Made by a program: the position numbers and the translations under genes
The notes under the pieces: model-generated
What the model saw: only the letters and a program-made list of their open reading frames with translations
The model's database searches: none
Told to the model about the DNA's origin: nothing
Assembly (NCBI GenBank): GCA_041855735.1
Contig: JBHAEV010000131.1
Location: 1-5,012 of the forward strand
Length of the DNA: 5,012 nt
Reading direction: 5' to 3'
DNA from: CALALP01 sp041855735
Lineage (GTDB): Bacteria > Bacillota > Clostridia > Lachnospirales > Lachnospiraceae
Shown: positions 1 to 5,012 of the stretch, piece by piece
Layout of the letters: every line of letters starts with the position of its first letter
How positions within the stretch are numbered: the first letter of the stretch is position 1

Positions 1-78
1 CTGAGCATGAGCGGCAAGGAAAAGATCATTGTTCTGGATAAGGATTCACCGCTGACACAGATATTTTACGGAAGGTAG
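1..78 (+). CDS. 3' end of an unidentified protein
   Basis: Frame 1 is open from the window edge to a TAG stop at 76-78. It gives 25 residues ending in KIIVLDKDSPLTQIFYGR. The other two plus frames have stops within the first ~41 bases, so this is the most likely coding frame. The peptide is too short to assign to a family and I do not recognise it. The gene runs toward the minus-strand lyase gene, and the shared hairpin at 147-180 lies 68 bp past its stop, as expected for the end of a transcription unit. It could be the last gene of a neighbouring operon. That it is coding at all is an inference from the open frame and the terminator placement. Confidence 0.5.
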   Translation: MSMSGKEKIIVLDKDSPLTQIFYGR

Positions 79-146
79 AGGCGAAATCCGGACAGAAGGA
101 AGAAAAGATCGAATGTACGGGCGTTGACCGGATGTCATGCTCTTGC

Positions 147-180
147 AAAAGAAAGGAGGCCGATTCGCCTCCTTTCTTTT
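147..180. terminator. Bidirectional rho-independent terminator between convergent genes
   Basis: A perfect 14-bp inverted repeat (147-160 pairing with 167-180) encloses a 6-base loop CGATTC. The stem core is GGAGGC/GCCTCC and its outer part is A/T. On the plus strand the right arm ends in a T-rich run (CTTTCTTTTT). On the minus strand the equivalent run is CCTTTCTTTT. It can therefore stop the gene ending at 78 and also the minus-strand gene whose stop codon is at 188-190, only 8 bp away. Position, symmetry and flanking T tracts all agree. Confidence 0.9.
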
Positions 181-187
181 TCGCATA

Positions 188-1303
188 TTACAGACCGTCA
201 TCATTTGTTGCTACGGAATCGAATGTCGATCCGATTCTGAAATTGTCATGATAAAGAACAACTGTGCCGAGTTTTTCGGCGGCGGAACGATACTGCGTGA
301 TGCTCGGTTGGATATAACCGTCGGAAGTACCGGTCCAGTTTATGCCTTTTTGAAGCGTCGCATAGTGGAAACGGGTGGAGTTGTTCGCCAGGGTTTGCAT
401 ATTGCCATTGTGCCAGATTTCGACAAACCCGACATTCGGATCGGGAGACAGCTTGAAATGCAGAATCAGATCCTGCCAGCCGGAGCCCTTGCAAATCGGA
501 GGACTGACCCAGATCGCGCCATGTCCTCTGGCATTGAAGTGGATCTGATCGCGAATGACACTGATGTTGATGGTGGACGGACCGTTAAACGGTTCCCCGT
601 GCATACCGAAAATCACCAGCCAATCCTTGACGGTCGGAAAGTCGCTTGGATAAAATGTCGACAATGAAATGTAAAATTCATCATTTTCATAAAAACGATA
701 CTCCGGCGTCAACTGGGCGCGAGGATCATTGTTCGGAATCATCGAGTAATTTGCTTTGGTGTCATTGTCATTGACCGAAAACTTGGCGGCATAATTACCG
801 GAGCGAACCGGGTCATTCACAATCGTAACGGCACCCGGACGAGATTGGTTGGACGCCCACTGCGAAAGATCTCCGGTTTCAAAATCACCGAAAAAAAGCA
901 GTCCGGGACGTGCAACGGACGAAGCTGTGTTCGTGCCTGTCACCGCGGAACCGGATGATGAAAGGACAATGCGATTCCCCGGGGTGCTGGACGTTCGGTA
1001 TCGTGTGGATGACATTTGTTGTGCCGTAGCCGGCAAAAACATACCATTGGCGACATTGGTCGACAGGATTGCCTCGAATACGGATGTTTCTCTGTAATCA
1101 TCCTTTCCTCCGTATGTTTCGAGGTCGGTGTACATGGTTTGAATGTTGTTTGTAAGAATAATGTCTTTCGGGTTTTGAGCTGCATCGACGATATGGCAAT
1201 CGCTTGTATTGTGCGATGGATTTTTCGGGAAATCGGCTTTGCCTCCCAATAAACCGAGTGCCATTGCGGTTGCCGGTGCAAGTAATAATATGGATTTAAT
1301 CAT
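188..1303 (-). CDS. Secreted polysaccharide-lyase-like protein (heparin lyase I / PL20-type fold)
   Basis: A 371-residue protein when started at 1303 (MIKSILLLAP). Residues 1-23 form a signal peptide: Lys3, then a hydrophobic stretch ending near GLLGGKA, so it should be exported. Residues ~24-95 are an unassigned region. Residues ~97-133 are a Ser/Thr/Gly/Ala-rich linker. Residues ~138-358 look like the concanavalin-A-type jelly roll of the polysaccharide lyase family that includes heparin lyase I and PL20 glucuronan lyases. The signs are the opening GDFETGDLSQW, then RSGNYAAKF, YENDEFYISLSTFYP, the FGMHGE segment, the GWQDLILHFKLS...GFVEIWHNG segment, and the closing YHDNFRIG. There is no LPXTG or other wall anchor. 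Catalytic residues cannot be assigned with certainty, so it may be a lyase, a hydrolase or only a binding protein. An in-frame ATG at 1372 would add 23 residues before the signal peptide and one at 1321 would add 6. I prefer 1303 because it gives a normal signal peptide, but no start has a strong ribosome site (the best is a GGA 3 bases before 1303). The gene is divergent from the EPS operon and ends at the shared terminator. Confidence 0.82.
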   Translation of the reverse strand: MIKSILLLAPATAMALGLLGGKADFPKNPSHNTSDCHIVDAAQNPKDIILTNNIQTMYTDLETYGGKDDYRETSVFEAILSTNVANGMFLPATAQQMSSTRYRTSSTPGNRIVLSSSGSAVTGTNTASSVARPGLLFFGDFETGDLSQWASNQSRPGAVTIVNDPVRSGNYAAKFSVNDNDTKANYSMIPNNDPRAQLTPEYRFYENDEFYISLSTFYPSDFPTVKDWLVIFGMHGEPFNGPSTINISVIRDQIHFNARGHGAIWVSPPICKGSGWQDLILHFKLSPDPNVGFVEIWHNGNMQTLANNSTRFHYATLQKGINWTGTSDGYIQPSITQYRSAAEKLGTVVLYHDNFRIGSTFDSVATNDDGL

Positions 1304-1319
1304 GGATCCATCATACTTC

Positions 1320-1335
1320 ATTTGTTTCAACAAAT
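1320..1335. repeat. Inverted repeat, possible operator for the lyase gene
   Basis: ATTTGTT-TC-AACAAAT is a 7-bp perfect inverted repeat with a 2-bp spacer. It lies 17 bp upstream of the preferred lyase start (1303). If translation started at 1372 it would be inside the coding sequence. Short, closely spaced palindromes of this kind are typical of sites for dimeric DNA-binding proteins, but no specific regulator can be named and chance is possible in AT-rich DNA. Confidence 0.35.
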
Positions 1336-1406
1336 CAATATGAACATGCGGATTTCGGCGGAATGACAACATGGCAACAAGAAGGATCCGCGTAAAATGC
1401 GATGAA

Positions 1407-1436
1407 ATTAAGGATGAATTATCGGATTTTTAACAA
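1407..1436 (-). promoter_or_regulatory. Weak candidate promoter for the lyase gene
   Basis: Read on the minus strand, TTGTTA (1436-1431) and CTTAAT (1412-1407) are separated by 18 bases. Each box matches four of six sigma-A consensus positions. Transcription would start near 1400, giving a ~95-nt leader to the start at 1303. It is the best minus-strand pair I found, but it is weak and other AT-rich pairs are possible. Confidence 0.3.
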
Positions 1437-1460
1437 GACTTGTTTCTTATCGGTGTAAAA

Positions 1461-1479
1461 AGTAAGATTTAGCGATATC
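1461..1479. repeat. AGTAA-N7-CGATATC motif, copy 1
   Basis: AGTAA at 1461-1465 and CGATATC at 1473-1479 are matched by a second copy at 1543-1560 with a 6-base instead of 7-base gap. This copy lies about 25 bp upstream of the -35 box of the rightward EPS promoter, a plausible place for a regulator. The regulator is unknown and the motif is short, so this is a candidate only. Confidence 0.3.
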
Positions 1480-1502
1480 TTTTTTAAAATTGGAAAACGG
1501 TC

Positions 1503-1531
1503 TTGCAAAAGAAAGTAAGCACTTGTATAAT
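1503..1531 (+). promoter_or_regulatory. Sigma-A type promoter of the EPS operon
   Basis: A -35 box TTGCAA (1503-1508) is followed after exactly 17 bases by a perfect -10 box TATAAT (1526-1531). Four of six -35 positions match the consensus and all six -10 positions do. Transcription would start near 1538, leaving an untranslated leader of about 250 nt before the first EPS gene at 1787. It is the only well-formed plus-strand promoter I see in the intergenic region. Confidence 0.72.
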
Positions 1532-1542
1532 AAGAAAAAATC

Positions 1543-1560
1543 AGTAAACTTATCGATATC
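1543..1560. repeat. AGTAA-N6-CGATATC motif, copy 2
   Basis: AGTAA (1543-1547) and CGATATC (1554-1560) repeat the motif seen at 1461-1479. It includes the palindrome TATCGATA at 1551-1558. The copy begins about 12 bp after the promoter -10 box, overlapping or just after the predicted transcription start, where a bound repressor could block RNA polymerase. The two copies are 81 bp apart and bracket the promoter. Operator function is inferred from position only. Confidence 0.3.
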
Positions 1561-1729
1561 ATTAATAATAATAGAAAATTAATATTATTGTTTCTAAAAA
1601 CAATATAAAATAAAGAGGCTATAATATTGCGTTAATATTTATTTAAAGAAAACTTGAGATGACAGACGGAAAAAGAAATACCGTGATGATCGAATGTTTT
1701 ATGAATGAATGGAACGGCTTCCTGCAAAG

Positions 1730-1743
1730 CAGATGAAAATCTG
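1730..1743 (+). other. Small RNA hairpin with GAAA tetraloop in the operon leader
   Basis: CAGAT (1730-1734), loop GAAA, ATCTG (1739-1743): a 5-bp perfect stem closed by a GNRA-type tetraloop, 43 nt upstream of the first EPS start codon. It has no T tract, so it is not a terminator. Small hairpins in leaders of long polysaccharide operons can be sites for processive antitermination proteins, but nothing here identifies one and a 5-bp stem can arise by chance. Confidence 0.25.
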
Positions 1744-1786
1744 AGTTGTAAAATTATGAATGAAAATAAGGGAATGGAGAGTGGTA

Positions 1787-2509
1787 ATGGAAACGGTGAT
1801 GAAAAACAGTGCGGATGGCGACAGCTTGGAAATCGATTTATATGAATTGGTGTCGATACTCAGAAAACGATTTCTATGGTTGCTGCTTGCGGCATTGATC
1901 GGACTCGCCTCATTCGGAGGATTCAGTTACTTTGTGATTACGCCGCAGTACACATCCACGGCGATGATGTACATTATGTCGAAAGAAACGACAATCACAT
2001 CTTTGTCGGATCTGCAAATCGGCATTCAGTTGACACAGGATTATAAGGTTATGGTAAACAGTCGTCCGGTTTTGGAGAAAGTGATTGAAGAACTTGCATT
2101 GGGGATCGATTATAAGAAACTGAGAAGAAAACTTACGATTGAGAATCCCGATGACACTCGCATACTGTTTCTGACGGTGAAGGATGAGAATCCCGAACGT
2201 GCCAAACGAATTGCGGACTGCATTGCCAAAAATGCATCCGAGTATATCGGTGATGTCATGGAGATGGTACCGCCCAAAATCATCGAGACCGGTGAGATTT
2301 CCTGGAAAAAAAGCAGTCCGAACATAACACGGAATGCGGCGCTCGGAGCTTTGATCGGCATCGCTCTGGTGATTGTTATCAGTGTGGTTCAAGTGAGCAC
2401 GGATGATCGGATCCGAACAAAGGAAGCTGTGGAAAAATATTTGGGAATTGCCGTATTGGCGGAAGTGTCGAAGTACGGTGAGCAGAAGAAAAAAGGATTG
2501 GAGCGGTGA
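1787..2509 (+). CDS. Wzz/CapA-type polysaccharide chain-length regulator and kinase activator
   Basis: A 240-residue membrane protein of the Wzz family (CapA/CpsC/YveK type). It has an N-terminal cytoplasmic helix (EIDLYELVSILRKR, 15-28), a membrane segment at ~29-51, an extracellular domain, and a second membrane segment at ~183-203. A SSPN motif lies just before the second segment. A cytoplasmic tail (STDDRIRTKEAVEKYLGIAVLAEV) follows; in this family the juxtamembrane tail binds and activates the partner tyrosine kinase. Length and two-helix topology fit the Gram-positive, kinase-less form. The role is to control polymer length and export together with the kinase encoded 9 bp downstream. 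I chose the ATG at 1787 because GGAG at 1776-1779 sits 7 bases upstream; an ATG at 1760 would add 9 residues and lacks such a site. It is the first gene of the operon. Confidence 0.9.
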   Translation: METVMKNSADGDSLEIDLYELVSILRKRFLWLLLAALIGLASFGGFSYFVITPQYTSTAMMYIMSKETTITSLSDLQIGIQLTQDYKVMVNSRPVLEKVIEELALGIDYKKLRRKLTIENPDDTRILFLTVKDENPERAKRIADCIAKNASEYIGDVMEMVPPKIIETGEISWKKSSPNITRNAALGALIGIALVIVISVVQVSTDDRIRTKEAVEKYLGIAVLAEVSKYGEQKKKGLER

Positions 2510-2518
2510 CAAATCAAC

Positions 2519-3196
2519 ATGCAGAACAATTTTTTGGAATTACCGTTAGTGGGAGACGGAGAATATCATTTCCGTGAATCGATCAAAACACTGCGGACAA
2601 ATATCCGCTTAAACAAGAACAATATCAAGAAAATCATGATTACCAGCACGTCTTTCCGGGAAGGAAAGACGGTCATCAGTGCCGAGTTCGCCGCATCTTT
2701 GGGCAGCATCGGGAAAAAAGTGTTGCTGATGGATGCCGATTTGAGGGGATCGAACAATTCGAGAAATGTGAAAGCAGGGATGAAAGGACTCGTCGATTAT
2801 CTGAGAGGCAGAGCAAGGCCGGATGAAATCGTATACAAAACCGATGTAAAAAATGTGGATTTGCTGTATGCGGGCGTGCCGGTGCAAAACTCATCCGAAC
2901 TTTTGGACGGTGAGTCCCTGAAAGAATTGATGGAATTGCTTTCCGGAGAATACGACTATCTGATTGTGGATACTCCGCCGATCGGCTGCGTCATCGATGC
3001 AGCCGTGATTGCGGCATGCTGTGACGGCATTGTTCTGGTGATTGAAAGCGGTAAGAGCGGATACAAGTTTGTCAGGGCCGCGTTGAATCAGCTGAAGTTG
3101 ACCGGCTGTGAAATACTCGGCGCCGTCTTAAATAAATCGGAAAACGCAAATCGGAGCAGGAGTTCCAAAAACGATTTACTTGCAGTACATGGTTAG
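2519..3196 (+). CDS. CapB/CpsD-type bacterial tyrosine kinase, lacking the C-terminal tyrosine cluster
   Basis: A 225-residue cytoplasmic P-loop ATPase of the BY-kinase family. It shows the FRESIKTLRTNI motif (18-29), a Walker A site with SFREGKT (45-51, Lys50), the Walker A' motif VLLMDADLR (68-76) with both aspartates, and Walker B YDYLIVDTPP (145-154). A segment AGVPVQNSSELL (118-129) corresponds to the usual AGxxPPNPxELL. The protein would bind ATP and work with the membrane regulator encoded 9 bp upstream to control polysaccharide assembly. Start at 2519: GGTGA (2505-2509), part of the upstream stop region, is a good ribosome site 9 bases before the ATG, which suggests translational coupling. 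Oddity: the last tyrosine is Tyr182, and the tail from 183 to 225 (SRSSKNDLLAVHG at the end) has none, whereas typical BY-kinases end in a tyrosine-rich cluster that is autophosphorylated. No frameshift restores one. It may signal differently or act only as an ATPase. Confidence 0.9.
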   Translation: MQNNFLELPLVGDGEYHFRESIKTLRTNIRLNKNNIKKIMITSTSFREGKTVISAEFAASLGSIGKKVLLMDADLRGSNNSRNVKAGMKGLVDYLRGRARPDEIVYKTDVKNVDLLYAGVPVQNSSELLDGESLKELMELLSGEYDYLIVDTPPIGCVIDAAVIAACCDGIVLVIESGKSGYKFVRAALNQLKLTGCEILGAVLNKSENANRSRSSKNDLLAVHG

Positions 3197-3210
3197 GTCT
3201 GCGGGCAGAC
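3197..3210 (+). other. Short hairpin after the kinase stop codon
   Basis: GTCTG (3197-3201), loop CGGG, CAGAC (3206-3210) begins directly after the TAG stop of the kinase gene. The only T run nearby is T6 at 3226-3231, fifteen bases farther on, so it does not look like an intrinsic terminator. It could affect mRNA stability between the kinase and transferase genes, or mean nothing. Confidence 0.3.
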
Positions 3211-3252
3211 GCATGATGAACGGCATTTTTTGTTAAGAGTGAAAGAGGAAAA

Positions 3253-4707
3253 ATGTACCAGAAAACGGAAAAGTTGTTAGAGTCGAATAAGGATTTTATG
3301 GTTTCGGATATGATCGGAGTGCAGCTGGCGATGATTTTGGCGGCGCTGTTGCGCAATGATCTGAGATGGATGATTACCGAAGGGATTTTTCAGAAAGCGG
3401 CGTTGTTTGCGGCGGTATCATCGATGCTGGTTTCACTGTTTACGGACACCTATTCCGATGTTTTGAACAGAGGATATTGGAAAGAATGGAAGAAAACATT
3501 GGAATATGTTTTTCTGGTGGTGGCGGGAAAGACCGCGTTTTTGTTTTTGTTTAACCTGTCGGGCGATTATTCGAGAATTGCGATGTTTTACTTTATTATT
3601 CTGTGCTCCGTCTCGGTTTTTTCGCTGCGTTTGGTGCAAAAAAAATTCCGGATCGGATGCAGAATACGAAAACACTTCAGACAAAAGTCCATGTTTTTGA
3701 TCGGAGAATCATGGAACTGGCGGGAGATGGCGGATCACATTTTGGACAATCCGTACAGTGAATTTGTACTGACGGGGATCGGCATTTGTAACAAAGCAGA
3801 TCAACCGTCCGATCCGCAAACGGGTGAAACGGACTTCCCGAAGGTATATCGCAATATTCCGGTGGTTGTCAAAACGGATCGCATTTTGCAGGCGGTTTCC
3901 TATGAATGGGTGGATGAGGTGCTGATCGGCATTTCTTCCCAAAAGCGGGAAGCAAAAGACATTGTCGCCAAGTGCAAAACAATGGGAATTACGATTCATC
4001 AAAAGCTGGTCAGTCCGTTGGAGCTCAAAGACAATCTCAGTGTGGAAGAGGTGGAGGGATATACGGTTCTGACCAGCAGCATTCGCAGCATTTCCGCAAG
4101 GGAAGTGTTTGTAAAACGCATGATCGATATTGCGGTTTCCATTGTCGGATTGTCAATTACGGTGCTGTTGACCTTGATTTTGGGTCCTTTGATTTTTATT
4201 GCATCGCCCGGACCGATATTCTTTTCGCAAGTCAGAATCGGAAAGAACGGCAGGCGTTTTAAGATCTACAAGTTCCGAAGCATGTATATGGACGCGGAGT
4301 CAAGAAAAAAGGACTTGATGAAAAACAATCAGGTGGAGTCGGATCTGATGTTTAAGATGAAGGATGATCCCCGCATCATCAAGGGAATCGGAAAAATCAT
4401 TCGGGAATATTCGCTGGATGAATTTCCACAGTTTTGGAATGTATTGTGCAATGATCTTTCTTTGGTCGGCACCAGACCGCCTACGGAAGAAGAGTTTAAA
4501 AAATACGATTTTCACCATCGGATGCGCATGTCGATAAAACCGGGAATCACGGGATTGTGGCAGGTGAGCGGCAGAAACGACATCAAGGATTTTGAAAAGG
4601 TCGTCGCATTGGACACGGAGTACATTCGAAACTGGAATATCGGACTGGACATCAAGATCATTCTGAAAACCGTCGGTGTGATGTTGACCAAAGAAGGCGC
4701 AAGGTAA
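3253..4707 (+). CDS. Polyprenyl-phosphate sugar-1-phosphate transferase initiating EPS repeat units
   Basis: A 484-residue membrane enzyme of the polyprenyl glycosylphosphotransferase family (WbaP/CpsE type). It transfers a sugar-1-phosphate from a nucleotide sugar to undecaprenyl phosphate, the first step of repeat-unit synthesis on the inner membrane face. Four N-terminal membrane segments lie at ~17-33, 46-63, 83-102 and 108-127. A cytoplasmic nucleotide-binding-like domain spans ~145-275. The catalytic domain starts at KRMIDI (288) with a membrane-dipping helix (~292-316, Gly311-Pro312), then SPGPIFFSQVRIGKNG, FKIYKFRSM, the catalytic Asp389-Glu390 pair in SLDEFPQFWNVL, SLVGTRPPT and PGITGLWQVSGRND. 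Length is normal for the four-helix form. The C-terminal part resembles streptococcal CpsE, which loads glucose, but sugar specificity cannot be read from sequence. The start at 3253 has GAGG at 3245-3248, 4 bases upstream. It is third in the operon, 56 bp after the kinase gene. Confidence 0.93.
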   Translation: MYQKTEKLLESNKDFMVSDMIGVQLAMILAALLRNDLRWMITEGIFQKAALFAAVSSMLVSLFTDTYSDVLNRGYWKEWKKTLEYVFLVVAGKTAFLFLFNLSGDYSRIAMFYFIILCSVSVFSLRLVQKKFRIGCRIRKHFRQKSMFLIGESWNWREMADHILDNPYSEFVLTGIGICNKADQPSDPQTGETDFPKVYRNIPVVVKTDRILQAVSYEWVDEVLIGISSQKREAKDIVAKCKTMGITIHQKLVSPLELKDNLSVEEVEGYTVLTSSIRSISAREVFVKRMIDIAVSIVGLSITVLLTLILGPLIFIASPGPIFFSQVRIGKNGRRFKIYKFRSMYMDAESRKKDLMKNNQVESDLMFKMKDDPRIIKGIGKIIREYSLDEFPQFWNVLCNDLSLVGTRPPTEEEFKKYDFHHRMRMSIKPGITGLWQVSGRNDIKDFEKVVALDTEYIRNWNIGLDIKIILKTVGVMLTKEGAR

Positions 4708-4746
4708 ACGGAAAATGTGAAGACAAAATTTTGAAAGGGCTGTTTC

Positions 4747-5012
4747 ATGAAAAATCGGCAGTTAAAGATTGCAGTGGCCGGAATGGGTTATGTGGGATTA
4801 TCCATGGGGGTACTGCTTTCGCAGCGTCATGAAGTTGTGATTGTGGATATCGTCCGGGAAAAAGTCGAGATGTTGAACCGACGCAAATCCCCGATACAGG
4901 ACGATTACATTGAAGAGTATTTGGCAAAAGGAAGCTTGCAGCTTTCGGCAACAATGGACGCAAAGCAGGCATATTCCGAAGCGGATATCGTCATAGTCGC
5001 CACGCCCACGAA
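4747..5012 (+). CDS. UDP-glucose/GDP-mannose 6-dehydrogenase family, 5' part only
   Basis: The first 88 residues of a nucleotide-sugar dehydrogenase; the gene runs off the window. It begins with a Rossmann NAD-binding fold: KIAVAGMGYVG with Gly12, Gly14 and Gly17 of the GxGxxG motif, and Asp34 after the second strand (VVIVD). The SPIQDDYIEEYL segment (48-59) and the ADIVIVATPT segment (79-88) are characteristic of UDP-glucose 6-dehydrogenases of the short Ugd type. The likely reaction is two-step oxidation of UDP-glucose to UDP-glucuronate, but GDP-mannose or UDP-N-acetyl sugar dehydrogenases share this N-terminus, and the catalytic cysteine lies outside the window. AAAGGG at 4734-4739 is a well-spaced ribosome site, 7 bases before the ATG. 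It is the fourth operon gene, 39 bp after the transferase, and would supply precursor for the polymer. Confidence 0.88.
   Translation, partial: MKNRQLKIAVAGMGYVGLSMGVLLSQRHEVVIVDIVREKVEMLNRRKSPIQDDYIEEYLAKGSLQLSATMDAKQAYSEADIVIVATPT

Larger units (their letters stand above)
1304..1786. other. AT-rich divergent regulatory region
   Basis: About 480 bp separate the lyase start from the first EPS gene, with no convincing gene inside. If the lyase starts at 1372, the region shrinks to 1373-1786. The centre, roughly 1400-1660, is far richer in A and T than the flanking genes. It carries a strong rightward promoter, a weak leftward candidate, an inverted repeat at 1320-1335, two copies of an AGTAA...CGATATC motif, and a leader of about 250 nt before the first EPS start codon. 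Transcription of both units is presumably controlled from here; that is inferred from layout. Confidence 0.75.

Noticed and set aside
137..667. Plus-strand open frame of 176 codons
   Set aside because: It lies over the 3' half of the lyase gene in antisense, starts inside the terminator hairpin, and its translation shows no family features.
1586..1605. 8-bp AT-only hairpin as a terminator
   Set aside because: The stem has a single G-C pair and is not followed by a T run on the plus strand; such stems are expected by chance in this AT-rich stretch.
1620..1625. Second TATAAT in the intergenic region
   Set aside because: No acceptable -35 box occurs 16-18 bases upstream (the sequence there is A-rich), so it is probably chance in AT-rich DNA.
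1701..1736. Possible 11-residue leader peptide (MNEWNGFLQSR)
   Set aside because: There is no ribosome binding site upstream and no regulatory codon run such as those in attenuation leaders. A longer frame from 1705 that overlaps the first EPS gene has the same weakness.
1910..2512. Minus-strand open frame of 200 codons
   Set aside because: It is antisense to the chain-length regulator gene, which has clear family motifs, a ribosome site and an operon context; the antisense translation has none.
3197..3231. Possible terminator between the kinase and transferase genes
   Set aside because: The 5-bp hairpin and the T6 run are separated by 15 bases, and the downstream gene clearly belongs to the same pathway and operon.

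Overview
The window is a piece of an exopolysaccharide or capsule locus from a bacterium, most likely a moderate-GC member of the Bacillota. This rests on three things. The chain-length regulator and the tyrosine kinase are encoded as two separate adjacent genes (CapA/CapB or CpsC/CpsD style), which is the Gram-positive arrangement. Several genes have GGAG or GAGG-type ribosome binding sites. The last ~80 residues of the initiating sugar transferase resemble the streptococcal CpsE type. No genus can be named from the sequence alone.

Layout. Positions 1-78 hold the last 25 codons of an unrecognised plus-strand gene. It converges on a minus-strand gene (188-1303) for a secreted protein with a polysaccharide-lyase-like fold, and a 14-bp perfect hairpin (147-180) between them is a bidirectional terminator. 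Next comes a roughly 480-bp, very AT-rich divergent intergenic region (1304-1786). It carries a good sigma-A promoter pointing right (TTGCAA-17-TATAAT, 1503-1531), a weak candidate pointing left, and several repeated or palindromic motifs. To the right lies a plus-strand operon with short spacers: a Wzz/CapA-type polymerisation co-regulator (1787-2509), a CapB/CpsD-type tyrosine kinase (2519-3196), a polyprenyl-phosphate sugar-1-phosphate transferase (3253-4707), and the start of a UDP-glucose/GDP-mannose dehydrogenase-family gene (4747 to beyond 5012).

How the genes fit together. The transferase would load the first sugar phosphate on undecaprenyl phosphate. The dehydrogenase would supply a uronic acid nucleotide, probably UDP-glucuronate. 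The membrane regulator and its cytoplasmic kinase would control chain length and export. The divergent lyase, if it is active, is well placed to cut the uronic-acid-containing polymer made by this locus.

Most of this is a recognisable EPS assembly module. The points worth a second look are the lyase paired with a uronate-forming gene, the kinase that lacks the usual C-terminal tyrosine cluster, and the motif-rich divergent region with a long untranslated leader. I did not find evidence of an entirely new system.
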